From: Corylus avellana
Lineage: Eukaryota > Streptophyta > Magnoliopsida > Fagales > Betulaceae
NCBI RefSeq assembly: GCF_901000735.1
Contig: NC_081544.1
Coordinates: forward strand, 36,035,235 to 36,099,234
Reading direction: 5' to 3'
DNA: 64,000 bases
Positions 35,616 through 49,111 of the stretch are shown in pieces (position 1 is the first letter of the stretch; every line of letters starts with the position of its first letter). The notes beneath the pieces are model-generated. The model had not been told where the DNA came from, made no database searches, and worked only from the letters and a program-made list of their open reading frames with translations. The translations under genes were made by a program, and so were the position numbers.

Positions 35616-36001
35616 GAGAAAATTCACAAAGGACCCTTAAACTACCACGCAATTTGAAAATGCCTCAAAATTTCATTCCTTGAACTTTCAATTTGATGCA
35701 ATTTTCCTCCATCAATTTGTAGATGTTAAAAGTGATGAAATGAATTTTTATACCCTTGAAACTTTTATAAAATTTCATATTTACCCTTAATTTCAAATTG
35801 GGGGGAGAAAAAAAACACTAAAATTGAAGGGTAATTTGATATTTTGAGTGGTTTCCATTGGGGTTTAAGTCTTTAACGGAAAAAATTGACGGGGTCAGTT
35901 GCATCAAATTGAAGGTTTAGGGGATGAAATTGAGAGTTTTTGAAATTTGAGGAGTTTTCTCAAAACGAGTAGTAGTTTAGGAATCCTAAGTGAAGTTATC
36001 C
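35616..36001. mobile_element. MITE with long imperfect inverted termini (copy 2)
   Basis: Same element as 15504-15889, with AATAAATAAAT at 35605-35615 and 36002-36012. Confidence 0.65.
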
Positions 36002-36399
36002 AATAAATAAATTATTCTCAGGGCCGGCTAGATCATTAGGCCAATTAGACAACCGTGTAAGGCCACCAAATAATAATGGATAATAAAGATTTATTTCGTA
36101 AAAAAATAAATAAATCTTTAATTATAGTTAATACTCTTAATTAAGGCCTACAATTATAGTATGATATTAAAAAAATAAAAAATTGGTCATTATTTTGAAG
36201 AAAAAGACAATTTTTTTTTTTTTTTTAAATACCAAATAAAAAAAGGACAACATTGGATGTTATTACTTCAAAAAATATATATTTTTTTTTTTGTGTTTTT
36301 TTTTTTATTTTTAAAATGACCACATAAGAGAAAAATTTGGCCAAAGTTATGTCTCTAAGTTGTATCTCTATCATTTCTCAAAAACATTTGTCCTCACTA

Positions 36400-36456
36400 G
36401 TTCGAATCCCTCTAAACTCTCTTGTGTGAATATGTCAAAGAAAATTAAAAAAAAAA
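36400..36456 (+). mobile_element. 5'-truncated SINE (copy 2)
   Basis: Same insertion as 16288-16344, flanked by TTGTCCTCACTA. Confidence 0.8.
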
Positions 36457-36939
36457 TTGTCCTCACTATCATAAATAGTTGGAGTTGATATCTTTAATTA
36501 TGATTTTCTCTGATAGACCCAAATCTTATTGAAAATTGATACTATTAAATGATAATTAATTCAATAGCATTATGTTCAATTTTCATAGCATTAAACGCAT
36601 TGCAAGATTGTGCTTCTACTTATATTGGAAATAAGATTCTCTTCATAAATGGAGAGTATCCATTTAGCGTAAAAGGAGTAGTAATATTGTAAATATTATC
36701 TGTCAATTTTAATGTTAAGACAATATTACCCATCATTTTACACTAACTTGATCCTCTCAGTTTTATTTAAAATGGGAGGATCTTTCTACTTATAATTGAT
36801 GCATTGTAAGATCATTTTTGCAGTTTTTTTTTAAAATTTTTTTTTTAAGTGGATCAATAATTTCATATTGGTTTGATATCTTAATATTATATTATTCTCC
36901 TGCATAACTGTGTTGGTTGTTGCATATAATTATGGGTAT

Positions 36940-37641
36940 TGTTAACACAGTTTCTGATCACGGAGGGATTAAGACTAAAACGCGGGAAGCAACTAAGCAA
37001 GTGTAATAGGGGCACACAAAGAGTTAGTTAATGCATGAAAAAAGGAGAAGAACAGTTGTTTCTGAATATGCTCTATGTTCTCATTGAAATTGACTTCATT
37101 TTATACATATGCGTTTACATGATCAAGAGCTTATAGGGCCACACAATCGGACAATCCTCAGTGATCCCTAATTATCCACCGTTCGATTTCCTTGGGATCC
37201 GTGTTGGATGGGTTTGGCTCTCGTCTCGACACATGTACCGTTGGACGCCGGTCCGGTGTGGCCTCTGCAGGAGGTGGGCCACCCTCTGCACGAGTGGACA
37301 TGGTGCCCACATTTTCTGGGCTGATGGGACGTCCTGAATGGATGTCCCGTACAATGTAATTATCGTGGTTATCCAACATTGCAGGTTGTCGGGACATGCG
37401 AGGCTCGCCGGGGCGAACTAGACGAGGTCGGGCATCTTCTATTGCTTAGTGGGGTCACGTGCAAAGGGTTTTGGAGTGGTGAGCCTTTTGAGGCAGAAAT
37501 GCTCGTGCGACAGACCATTAGCCTTGACAACTGTCTCTCTTTGGAGTTTGGGGACCGTTCCAACCGCGATTTGTAACGCCAAACCTCTCTTGATAATGCG
37601 TAAAATTTAATTAAACTTAATTGCCAATTTTCTCCCCAACA
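36940..37641 (-). mobile_element. Solo LTR, 702 bp (copy 2)
   Basis: Same solo LTR as 16828-17530, with the GGTAT duplication at 36935-36939 and 37642-37646. It is one base shorter and has a few SNPs. Because both copies share it, it predates their divergence. Confidence 0.88.
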
Positions 37642-37646
37642 GGTAT

Positions 37647-40600
37647 ATTGCATTTGCATGGGTCTAAATTTCGTTTTTCAGGTATTTTTGACGGTTAACT
37701 GTCTAAATTTTCTATGCTCATTGAAGAACTTAGAAATCAATCGAAAATATGTACAACCCCAATACTTTAATCAACAAACAATCAAACCCCAATTCATTTC
37801 TACCCGCAACATGTATAAACCCCGCCCGGCGACAACACCACACTGGATTCCACCTTCTCATACTGATCAGAGAATTGGGGGCGTTTGGGTTGGCCGGCGG
37901 CGGAGAAAACCAACGACGAGTATCTTGTGGCGGTTGCCCGGCCAGATGAATTTGTCATTACTTTCTTATACATAGTCTTAGAGTTAATATTCCAAATCAA
38001 ATTCCATGGATGTCGAAACTCATGAATAAGACATTGATTTCATCCCTTGGGACCTTTTCCCCGAAATAGGCAATGATTCATTGCTTTAAAAATGTGTTGG
38101 GCGGGCCAAGTTTGAGACTTTGAACATATCATGTAACTGACGTCACTTTATCTTATCTCCATGCAACGATTTTCCGGCCAATATTATGAAATAATTAATC
38201 TGTGGTAGCTTGAGACAACAAAGTGTGCAATGATTATAGGTTCTGTATCTTTAATTTGTGCCACATACATACGTTTTATGATAAGCCCACACAATCAATT
38301 TGATAAATCTTCACTTCCCTTTTTTTCTTCTTTTTTTTTTTTTTGTTTTTTTTTTTTTTAAAAAAAATTAAGCTAATAAAAAATAGTGAATTTAGTCATT
38401 TAACGAGTAATTTTAACATTTTCCTTGATAAGTGAAGTTCAATTCGTAAAATATTTAACTAAAATAAGAGTAAAACCTCTATTCCTACTAAATTAAACTT
38501 CACTTATCTTAAAAACTTAAACTAATAAAAAATTAATTAATTTAATCATTTGATTAACATATTTGTTCTATTTGGCAATTTAAAATGAGGGACCAGTTTA
38601 TAATTATATGACCTTTTTGTGTGCATGCTCCAATTTGTCTGCAAGGATCCTTGAATCCTATACACACAGTAAAAATTAGAAGCAAATTTTTAATAGCGAA
38701 TTCTGTCTAAAATTTATATGATGGACCTTCAATTTTTGTTTGAATATTAATGCCAAGAAAATATTTGAAATGATGACCACTTTACTTTAGGATTCTGCAA
38801 CGTACGTGACACAGTCACTAATTTAACTCTTTCTCTAGTTTTCTAAGCGCAGGTTGAATTTCATGTGTGAAAACTGATCAACTTGTAATGGCCATTGAAT
38901 CTTAAGTCAAAAGAAATATACAAATTACTACATTTTATTCAAACATGTGTCGCTGAATATCTACGTTACTCCAAAAAGTTTAGACACCCAATACGAAGTT
39001 CACCAGTAAATTCTACCAGACTTTGACTTTAACAAATTGTTTTGTGTATTAATTAAATTATTAAATTAATCATTTCAAATTATTTCTTACTTTTAAAATA
39101 ATTGACGATTTAACACGATATCAATATAAAGTTTTTGAGAGTTCAAATCTTTTGTTTACGTGATTCCGTCATTTATTTTTTGTCTCGGTCACTCCCTTTC
39201 ACGTATGAGATGTATCATATAGCTAGCCCCTCTAGCTAGATCTAACTAGAGGAAGAAAAAGGGTTGTGGAAAAAAAGAGATCGGAGTGGGAATATGAAGC
39301 TAAATGGATTATGCTTTAGTTCTTTCTTTGTTTGAAATAATAGGCTATAAACCTACTAAAGTGAGAAAAATTGTATAGAAACACTTGTATTTAAGAGACG
39401 ATGGGTAATATGTCAACAGCAAGCTTTTGACGGGCCCGGTTTTGTCACCTGGGTGGGCAACACACGAGAAAAACAATTGAAGAGCTAGATACATATATCT
39501 TACCTACCCACTATTATCAAATCAGAGTCTCCAAGAAAAAGAAGTGAGAAAGGAAGAAAAGTCTCCCCACCCCCACGTCTCTTATGAACCTCTTATTCAT
39601 CATATATGCAGCCTCAAAGCAATCTTTCGGCAAAAATAGTCCACATTTTTTTATTAACAGGATCATCTTAGGATTTCAAGGGTCTATTACCAAAGTTTAT
39701 GTTTCAAAAAGTCTTATCATTGGCTTCAATTATGAGTGGTAATTCGTGTATGTATGTGGGTTCGGATCGTATCAAAGTATGGATATAAGACTATATAGGT
39801 TAACTCTAATTCGATTTATTTAATTAAATGGTTCAAACTCCTCAATCATAACCTTTTAATTTTATGTTGAGTTCGTATCGAATTGGCAAATTGTGTCAAA
39901 AATTGTCACACTTAACTTCAATGTGTAATTGGTGAGGGTAAAAAAGTCCAGATTGTTCATCATATTTTCTCATCAATCACTTGGTTGCAACAACGTATTC
40001 AAATATCCCTAGCTTTGCAAATTTGTAGTTTGTACGTTTTCTTACTTGACTCTCCCATCAAGAAACAGTGACTCTGTCTCTTAATATATATATATATATA
40101 AAAGTTGGGGTAAAATTCTCAATCACATTTGCTTATCAAGAAGATGGGACTCAGCTGGCCCCATATTTCATGATTGGCATCCATTTTTTGAAAGAAAAAA
40201 GCGGTTCTCTCCATGGCCCATAATGTTGAATTGTAAGAGACTCCTGTATTCAGGGATCTATTACTGCCTGACCCAAGAACAAAGACCTAATAGTGACCAT
40301 TAAACCATTATTCAAGAACCTGCCTTTATTTACTGTTAGTTTTATTAGCATTCATCAGTCTTGATTCAAGGTCTGACAATCTACAATCTACAATCTACTC
40401 TATTCTTATGGGGATAAAAAATGGGGAAAGTGTTTCACTTGGTTTGACCTTATTTCAAACCACTCTATAACAAGGTTTAAAATGCATAAAATTACTCTTC
40501 AAAAGTATACATCATTATCAAATCATTCTCTCAACCAGCTTTTTTAATAGTGAGCAATGATGCATAGGCGGATAGATATATCATATTTAATCAAATTTTG

Positions 40601-42232
40601 ATATGTGTGCATATGTTTGAGTCAGCATCAGTACATCACTTTTAGCCGCCACTTTTGGAGACTGAGAAGTGGTGGAACCACCTCAATTGAGCATTTGGGG
40701 GTGGCCAAACCACCTCCCAATGACTATTAGGGTGGCCACCCTCAGCTTGGCTCTTGTGTTGGCCAAACCATTTACAATGACTTTTAGAATTGATTCGGCC
40801 ACTCCAAAGGCCCGATTGAGAGTGGTTGAACCATCTCTAATGGTTTTTGGAGGGTTATTTTGCCACTTCCAAATGCTCAATTTGAGGTAGCCGAACCATC
40901 TCTCTTCAAATGTGGTAGTCAAACAACTCTCAAATGCCACTAGGAGTGGCAAACCACCTCCCAAATACCCCCAACCACCTCTCTCTCTCGTTCTTCATTT
41001 TTTTTTTTCGATATGACATTTTTTTTAAGAGAGCTGCTATTTAATATACTCATGTCCTTCTCTTATAAATTTTTTGTAAAAATCAGCCATTGAATAAACA
41101 GTTATACATATAACAAAGATATATGATTTAAACTCTCTTTTTTGAAAAAAGTTGTACGAGAGAAAACCACATTTATCATTGCTTAGTGTTAAAAAAAATC
41201 TAATAAAATAAGTGATTTAACAACTACATTAAATATATTTTAAGAAGTGATTTTATGGGTTTTAAAACTTAATAAATGATATGAGAAAATGTCAGAACAG
41301 ATAAGCCTCAAACAATATTTTATATCCTATATATAAGAAAATAAGCAATTGAGATATTAACAATTAGAAACACCCATAACCATCACATCATTTCTTATGT
41401 TCACTGGACCCATTAACAATATTTCATTTTGTGTTACAGTTGAAACCCCCAATGCTTCGTTCATGCCGACCGGACATAAGTGTAGCAGCAAATCACGAAA
41501 GTAATTGAGGCACAACGGCCGCGTGATTGCATTTATTTTCTCTGACATTATAACAGCGCTCACAGACGGAACCAAATCCAATCCAATGCTACACATTCTA
41601 GGAAATGTCGTTTAGATTTAGGAGACGGTGAAATTGACTATATTGACTGGGACTGCTTTCTCTTGAGTTTAACCTTTTTAACCTTTTTGTGGTTTTAATT
41701 TTACCTTAAAAATTATATTATTTTAATTTTATAATGTGGATTTTAATTAGTATTTATTGTAAAAAAGAAAAAAATAATGTTATCTTTTTTCAATGTTCTT
41801 TTACACGACTAAATAGCATGATAGCGTTTATAGAATGTAATAGATATACTTTTGAATAAGAGGGGCAGCATCATCATGTCAATCTCATATTCAAACATAA
41901 GGATTAAGTAAATGATACCCACTATGTGGTCTAATCATTTATTTTATCTTAACAATTAAGGGAGGAAGAGAGAGAGAGAGAGAGTTAGAAAAGTAGTAGA
42001 GTATTATCTTTCAATTCAATTTAAATTTTTATTATGGTTTGAATTTTTGAACACGAAACTAAATTCCATCGACAAATGACATTGAAAGGTCATCAAAGGC
42101 TTTTGAGGTCACCTTCTTCAATCATAGAGGCCCCATCTCGGCCCTGTTCTCTTGGAACCCAAGGGCTGAAATCACCATCGAGAAGAGGTCAGAGGTGCCT
42201 CCTTTCTTGAATCCTCTCCCCAAAAAGCACAC
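37647..42232. other. Intergenic region between solo LTR and TCP (copy 2)
   Basis: Counterpart of 17536-22115. Includes the GGTGGCC-rich repeat at about 40625-40985, an expanded (AT)n at 40084-40101 (shorter in copy 1) and the (GA)n tract at about 41965-41984. No gene seen. Confidence 0.45.
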
Positions 42233-43039
42233 ATGGCAGAGAGCAAGCCTGCCGAAGTCACGGACTTCCAAATTATGATTGCAAACAAAGATGATAGCAA
42301 GAAGCAGTTAGCTCCCAAGAGAAGCTCCACCAAAGACAGGCACAAGAAAGTGGATGGTAGAGGCAGAAGAATAAGGATGCCAGCTCTTTGCGCAGCCAGG
42401 GTCTTCCAATTGACCAGAGAATTGGGTCACAAGTCCGACGGTGAAACAATTCAGTGGCTCTTACAGCAAGCAGAACCGTCAATTATAGCTGCAACTGGTA
42501 GTGGGACTATTCCAGCTTCGGCTCTGGCAGCTGCAGGGGCCTCTGTTTCTGAACAGGGGATTTCTGTTTCAGCAGGCTTGCACACAAAGATGGAAGGGCT
42601 AGGACCAGGTGTTGTTGGGGCCGGCGGTAGGGCCAATTGGACAATGATGAGCGGAAACTTGGGTAAACCTCACGTGTCAAGTGGGATGTGGCCCTCTATC
42701 AGTGGAATTGGGTCAGGGTTTCTTCACAATTCAAGCCAGTCATCGTTGAATTTCGGCGGCGATAACTCGAATTTCTTTCCTAAATATGGGTTTCATGGGT
42801 TTGAATTTCCTAATATGAATCTGGGTCCATTGAGCTTTTCCACATTTATGAGTGGAAATAACCGGCAGGTCCCTGGTTTGGAGCTTGGGCTTTCGCAGGA
42901 TGGTCATATTGGGATGCTGAATTCTCAAGCTTTGAGCCAGATTTACCGACAGATGGGACAGAGCCGAGGCGATGAAGTTTCCTTGAATCAACACCAGGAG
43001 CCTTCTGACAAGGATGATTCTGAAGGGTCAAGGCAGTAG
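42233..43039 (+). CDS. Class I TCP transcription factor, TCP9/TCP19-like (copy 2)
   Basis: Intronless, 268 residues, identical in protein sequence to copy 1. TCP domain at about residues 34-88 with class I basic region and Cys53; Gly/Ser/Asn-rich C-terminal half. The leader and 3' flank are also nearly identical, including the (GA)n tract upstream. If the two copies are alleles this is the single TCP gene of the locus. Confidence 0.92.
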   Translation: MAESKPAEVTDFQIMIANKDDSKKQLAPKRSSTKDRHKKVDGRGRRIRMPALCAARVFQLTRELGHKSDGETIQWLLQQAEPSIIAATGSGTIPASALAAAGASVSEQGISVSAGLHTKMEGLGPGVVGAGGRANWTMMSGNLGKPHVSSGMWPSISGIGSGFLHNSSQSSLNFGGDNSNFFPKYGFHGFEFPNMNLGPLSFSTFMSGNNRQVPGLELGLSQDGHIGMLNSQALSQIYRQMGQSRGDEVSLNQHQEPSDKDDSEGSRQ

Positions 43040-45531
43040 AAGAATTAGAGCTTTTAAGATGGAAATTGGTCATTACAAGTAGGATAGCTAAGACTAAGAA
43101 GCAGAGTAGACTATTATGGTTTGTTGCCTGAATCTGAATAGATGAGTGTTTGAAATGTATAATTGAGAGAGAGTTGGGAATTCAATTCAGTATTTTAGTG
43201 TGTTGGGTTTTGCTTTTCATTCGCAGGATTTCTCTTCTTTATAATACAAAAAGTTTCATCCTTGTCTGCAAAATCAGGTTTTGCTTTCTCTCTCTAGCTC
43301 TTCAAATGTTCTTGCGTCTGAGTAGCTAGCTACCTGTAATTAATCATTCCTTGTGGTTTATCACATGCAGGGATGAACTACGGACAGAGCAATGTTTGGA
43401 GGTTTGCTTTGATTTTGAGGTGTAATATTATTGTTTACCAATGTTGTTCTATCAGCTAGGAACTTTCTCATGTTCTCTTACATATATCAATTGAAAGTTG
43501 ATCCGTTTTTGAAAGAGTATAGCCATATAAGCCTAAGCTATAGAAATAGAAGAGTGCTGCTGTCTTGATGTTTTTCCAGTTTGAACAAGGCAGCAATTCC
43601 TCATCCTACTGGTTAGTTGAAGAGTGGGTTTGCTATTTGATATCTTTATTTTCTGCTCTTCAAATGCATATTTTCTTGGATACCTTTTGTTGCTTCCAAG
43701 TTGAACAAGACATTTCTTTCTTTCTTTATCTTTACTTGTTTAACAAAAGAAAAAGTACTTCCAAGAATCCAACCGTAGTGTTTTTTGTCCTTAAAAGATC
43801 TGCTTCCTATACGAACGCATAAATATCGGTACAACTTTTTGGGAAACAGTTGTTGTCAACCTTTGATGAGTCCCAAATTACTCAGCAGCATGACACATGT
43901 AGTCATGTTGAAAATACTCACCCCAACTGAGCCCACAAACAGTGTATACCAGAGCAAGACATTATCATCGGTCCAGATAACCCCTTCGGAGATTACTATG
44001 ATCAACCCTGTTAGAACCCCTTTTTTTTTCGCATCGAAGATCAATTCCCACCCCACGTGCAAAAGAGAAAAAAAGAAAAAGAAAAAACCAAGCAATGAAG
44101 CATAATGTTTTGAAATATGTTCCCATATGCACTGAAAGAAGAAGTAGATGAATGCAACTCTCTTATGCTTAAATCAATAATGTATTCAAAGAAAAAGAAG
44201 TTGATGATTGTGAAATAGGGTAAGGTTTTGGTAGAGACCAAAAAGCTCCCTTTACCCGAGTTAGAGAGCCATGTTTGAGCTAGATGGGCTTAGTATCTCG
44301 GTTATGTGGGGTTGCTGGCCCATAAACCCAATAAACCCTTTCCTTACAAATCCCATTTCCGTCATGATTCTACTCCCTGTGATAGAAAGCGAGAGAAGGA
44401 GAGACACAGAAATTTTGATCAAGTGGATGAGTATACACGGTGGACATATTTTTTACAGACCCATCTAGAAATAATACCTTGCTTGTGTAGAAATGTTGGG
44501 ACCCTTCAAATTGAGTTTCCCAACACCAGCACCTAGCCCGTAACTTTTAGCAAAGGTCTATCTCAGTCTCTTATCCAATTACCCATTGCCACAGACAGGC
44601 CCACAACCAAAACCATCCTAAACCAAGCCCAACCCAAGAAAGGGTTGACAATGGAAGAAGTAATGTTATACACCTTAATTTTATTTTACAATATTGACAT
44701 TGCAATTTTCAACTAATCTTCGATTTTTTTTTTTTTTAATAATGATTAATCCAAGGAATGTTATATCAGTATTATAAAATAGTTGTAGAATAAAAAAACA
44801 ATTGAGCGTTTTTGAATAATGCACAACACATTTTTTTACATTTTCAAACCTAATTTTTGTTTTTTTTAAAACGAACTTTCAAACAATACATTTTTACACA
44901 ATTTTGTTTTAAATCGAACTTTTAACCCGTCAAACCCCAAAGACCATGCATATCGAATAAGATCTTATGCACCCATAAGCTTTAATATCCGGATCTTCTC
45001 CGATCCTTATGAGAGTATGCAATTTATGGCAATTTACAACAGAGAAATCTCAACCGTTTTAAGGAGGGGAGAGGATTTGTTTCAATAGGCTTTGTGATTT
45101 TCATCACTGTGATCGGGAAAAGTTATTGTCTATCTTTGGGCTTTATTGTAAAATCAATCGGGAGCATGAGAGGCGGGGATTTATACTGCAGTCTGCAGTG
45201 GATCGGATGTATGGTGTTATCTTCAAGTCGTGAATGGTTTAGGGTTGAAGAGATAGGGAAGGGTGGTGCAAGTGGGCCAAATAGGTGGTTGAGAAAGCAG
45301 AAGCATAGGTGGTCCAATTGAGGGAAATCTAGGACCACCCGAAAAGAAATCCGACCCAGGTACATCCAAGGGTCCTGAGACTCGGTTTTCGAGCATGATT
45401 GATTGGTTGGTATCACAACTGCGTGGATTCCAACATGGCCAACTTGTACGGACTGCAAACAAATCATGACCATGCAATTTATAACGGAAACAAAATTCCT
45501 ATTAAACGTGCTTGTTATTATATGGATGGCC
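43040..45531. other. TCP 3' flank and the end of the repeated block
   Basis: Copy 2 of the TCP 3' flank to 44802, with the orphan membrane-like frame at 43856-44052 on the minus strand. From 44803 the DNA is unique. It includes moderately GC-balanced sequence at 44930-45560 with open frames on both strands (for example 45123-45539 minus) that I do not recognise. Confidence 0.45.
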
Positions 45532-45540
45532 ATTCCCACC

Positions 45541-45573
45541 GGAATGGGATCCTCGCCTGAATGGATCTTCTCG

Positions 45574-45611
<38 letters not shown>

Positions 45612-46075
45612 GATTCAACATGTTACATGTCTCACTTATTAAAAATTAATAAAATATTTTTTAAAAAATAAAAAATAATATGATATAATTATTTTTGTTT
45701 TTTGATATAGCGACAACTCCAAGAGCCACTGTTTGACCTGAAGGTGGCTTCGGCCACCTCATGGCTCTTAGAGAACCATGGTCAATGGCTAAATCCAAAA
45801 AAAATATGAAAGCCCTTGGGGGTGGCCGCACTCGCAGGCCAAACAGTGGCCCTAGGGATGGTCCAACCACCCCACCCCCGAGGGCAATATCAAAAAATAA
45901 AAATAATTATATTATTTTATCATTTTATTTTAAAAATATATATATTAAATAGTATTTTATTATTTTTTAATAAGTGGAACACATGACATTTTTATAGTCG
46001 TTGGATCTCTTTAAAGAGATCCTAATCATGAACTGGATTCCCTAATTTAAAATGGACTAGAGAGGATCCCATTCC
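45541..46075. mobile_element. MITE/MULE-like palindromic element, 535 bp
   Basis: Termini GGAATGGGATCCTC and GAGGATCCCATTCC are perfect inverted repeats. The inverted symmetry continues inward through long AT-rich arms (TATTTTTTAAAAAA regions) to a GGTGGCC-rich centre. A 9-bp flanking repeat with one mismatch (ATTCCCACC at 45532-45540, ATTCACACC at 46076-46084) fits Mutator-type target duplication. It contains a long poly-T run (about 45580-45607). No coding capacity. Confidence 0.78.
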
Positions 46076-46084
46076 ATTCACACC

Positions 46085-48950
46085 AAGCAAGAATTAGATG
46101 GTAAAATATATGTATGTACGTATGTATGTATGGCCACTGTGCCATTGATGTGATGGTAAAGTAGTGGAATTTGTACCCACCCCATCTGGCATCACCCCTC
46201 GCCTACATCGTGGATGGTCTTCCAAGGGGCTTGGGTCTTCACAATCTGCCAAATCAAGAATTTAATCATCAAATTAGGCAATTTTTTATTTTTATTTATT
46301 TTATTTTTTATTTTTTATTTTTTATTTTTTGTGGTGTTTGGCCTGGATTGGGATTCTTGTAACTGGGAAAATTTTCTATTGAGCAAACAATCGTGGGAAG
46401 CTCTTGATCAGGCAAGGTGTAATCAGGAAAAGAAATTATAGCTAATTCCAACCCATTTAGCCCTGGAAGTCTGGGACTCTTTCCTACCTCTTTGGAGGAT
46501 TGTTTCGTATCTTTAGTTGTTACTGTAGGTGTTATCTTGTCCTAGGAATCAGGTGAAGAAACTACTCATGTCTAACATAGCAGGACGAAAAAATCATTTT
46601 GCAGAAACTTGTGTGGCTAGCATATAGTCCTACTTCATCTTGACCTATAAATATTGACTTTAATGCATTTTAGGAGTGCTTTTTGTGTTTAAAAAACATA
46701 TGTTTTTGTAAAATTTATTTTTGTGTTGAGATGAATTGGTAAGTGATAACCCTCCCTTCTCTTATTAATACTATTTTTGGTAAAAGTGGGCATAATTAAT
46801 CACTCATTTTTGGATTTGTTCAAAGGATTTGGCTTGGGTCTGAACTCCGTTCAATTTATTGGGATTGGAACATGTGTCTCTTATGTTCTATTATATATAG
46901 ACACACGAAATTGGGATACACATTTCTTGTGTTTTGTTACCCAATTCCCACAATTTAGTTACAACTGAAACCAAGCCAAGTCCCTACTCCAATATGAGGC
47001 ACTATGTTGGTTGGCATACAAAAATGCAATTCCATGCTTTTACATCTTGTGTGGGAAAAGAAGCCCCAATCACATGTCAATGTAGCCTTGGCAGGTGGTT
47101 CTAACAATCTATCCAGCCAGGTACGGATATGATCTTGTCTCCTATCCTTTCTCTTCTCTCTGCTTACTTTCATATCACAAAAAAGGAAAAAGAAAATTCA
47201 CATTTCCATGGATTTGGCATAAAATAAAAAATGAATAATAAGTAAAGTTGTAAATAGCGTGCGAAAGACAAAAGCCTCGAGACATTTTTTAGCTTTAATA
47301 AGATGCTAACCCCAAAAGTTTGTTTGTGCATGTGTGATCGAGAACAGGCTAATGCTAGGCAAACTCAATAGAAACCGCTCATTCTCTCTTGCATTAGGCC
47401 TGCAGCTCGCCCTGCTTCATCATTCTTCCCATAATGCCTAAAAATAGCTTTACAAAACTATCTTAGAAATGTAGAAATAATTTTTATCAAAACAAGCGTT
47501 AAAAACATTGAGTATACTGTCTACCCCCTCTGTCTCTTCCATGTGCCTATCATGTGCTGGACAAGCAGTCATGGCAAGTGGCATTAATTGCGTATGCACG
47601 GTCCATTCTGCCGTCCTCATTATGGTGTTCTTCATTCTCCCCATCCGTTGTGTTTTTTTTTTTTTTTTTTTCATTGATGTATGCGTTTGTTTGACCAGCA
47701 CCTGAAATATCTTGCACTTGTCTATTGGACACTAGAGGGACTTGTGGGTGGTTAAGAATATATGACCCAATTCCAAATAAAGCCTATTTTTGAACAGCTA
47801 CTTCTTTCACAAGCATAGAACACCGAGGGATTTTTGTAGTACTTGATCAAACGGTGTAGACAATGGGAGAATGACATAGCAATTATTGGTTATATACTTA
47901 TAAGCCACTGCTGGACCCCAGAAGTTTTTGGACTTCATCTCCCACGCAATATATAATATTGAGCGGATTCCCACCACTTTCTGTAAAGAAATAATATATA
48001 GTATTCCTTTCACCAACTAGGAGCTGAGATGGATCACCTTATCTCCAGGTAGATGATAAATAATAAAAAGTAGGGCGAATTCTTAAATACATTCATATTC
48101 TAAGATCCACCTCAAGCAGATTCCTTTTTATCTTTTTTTCCGTGCGTTTGTGTGACTATTAGTACGGATTACCAAAAAAAGAAAAGAAAAAGCTACAATA
48201 TAAGAGAGGGATGTGATCAATCAATCAATCAATACAGCCAGACCCAAGAAAGAAAGAAAGAAAATGGTGATAACAGAGAGATCAGAGAGAGAGAAGGTGA
48301 AATAGTGCCAAAAAAAATGAGAGATGTGGGAGTTTGGAGGCATGGCAACAGTTGCTTATTAAGCCAAACAAGAATCCTGCTGGATTTTGAAGATGATAAA
48401 TGCGATACATGTTTCCTAAAACAAAAAGGGGTCCCCAGAAAGCAAAGCAAAATCTTACTAGATTCCATTAGATAGTACTTGATGATACAGAATGAAAGTT
48501 GGTTTTAGGGTGGCTTTAATTAAACATAGGGTACCTATATTACCAAACAAGACCCACATGGCATGGGGCAGTGCAGAATGAATCAATGAAGCAAAGAAGA
48601 AGAAGAGCCCCCAAAGAGAAGCTAAAAACAGTCTCCCCAAGGTCCCAACCAAAAGGCGGAACGAACATTGAGCCGCCCTTTGAAATTGACACAAACCCTA
48701 GAGACGACCAGATGTTAACGGGGTGAGTGGGGTGGGACCCAGATGATAGCCGCATCCATGCGCCTCTCTTCTCTTTTCTATTTTCTATTTTTTATTTTTT
48801 TATTTTTATTTTGTTGGGTAATTGTTAATTTGTTATATGTCCCTCCAAAAACTCTTCGTCCAGCTAAAAGAGCCACCACCACCCAACCAACACACAACCA
48901 CAAGCCCGATTCAGAAATCAGAATCCAAAGGCAAAAAGAAAGTGCCAGAA
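46085..48950. other. Intergenic region left of ACR4
   Basis: No supported gene. It has a (GTAT)n tract near 46109-46131, A/T-rich runs (46280-46330, 47655-47672), a tetranucleotide (TCAA)n near 48217-48233 and AAAG repeats near 48248-48262. The last few hundred bases are presumably the ACR4 promoter. Confidence 0.5.
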
Positions 48951-48955
48951 AACTC

Positions 48956-48990
48956 AGAGAGAGAGAGAGAGAGAGAGAAAGAAAGAGAGA
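48956..48990 (+). promoter_or_regulatory. (GA)n tract in the ACR4 5' leader
   Basis: A GA-dinucleotide run about 120 bp upstream of the ATG at 49112, typical of plant 5' UTRs and a candidate GAGA-binding (BPC) site. It may be transcribed. Confidence 0.5.
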
Positions 48991-49111
48991 TCAAATACAA
49001 TAAATTAAAGATAGAGCAGAGATTCTGGGGGAGAAAGATACTCTCATCCCTCTCTCAGACTGCCTCTCTTTCAAACACTCTCTGCTTTGTTTTTCCGAGT
49101 TTCGTTTCCAA

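Larger units (their letters stand above)
25690..44802 (+). repeat. Large direct repeat, copy 2 (about 19.1 kb)
   Basis: Matches 4392-24686 nearly base for base. It lacks the LINE at 4947-6068 and one 36-bp unit, and has scattered SNPs, microsatellite-length changes and short indels such as the CCACTTTT insertion near 27715. Past 44802 the sequence continues without a break into unique DNA, so this copy is the one contiguous with the right half of the window. Confidence 0.95.

Noticed and set aside
4392..44802. A genuine recent tandem duplication of a G6PDH-DEFL-TCP cluster
   Set aside because: Not excluded, but the gap-flush boundary, constant intron lengths and insertion polymorphisms make alleles more likely; it is reported as the main testable finding.
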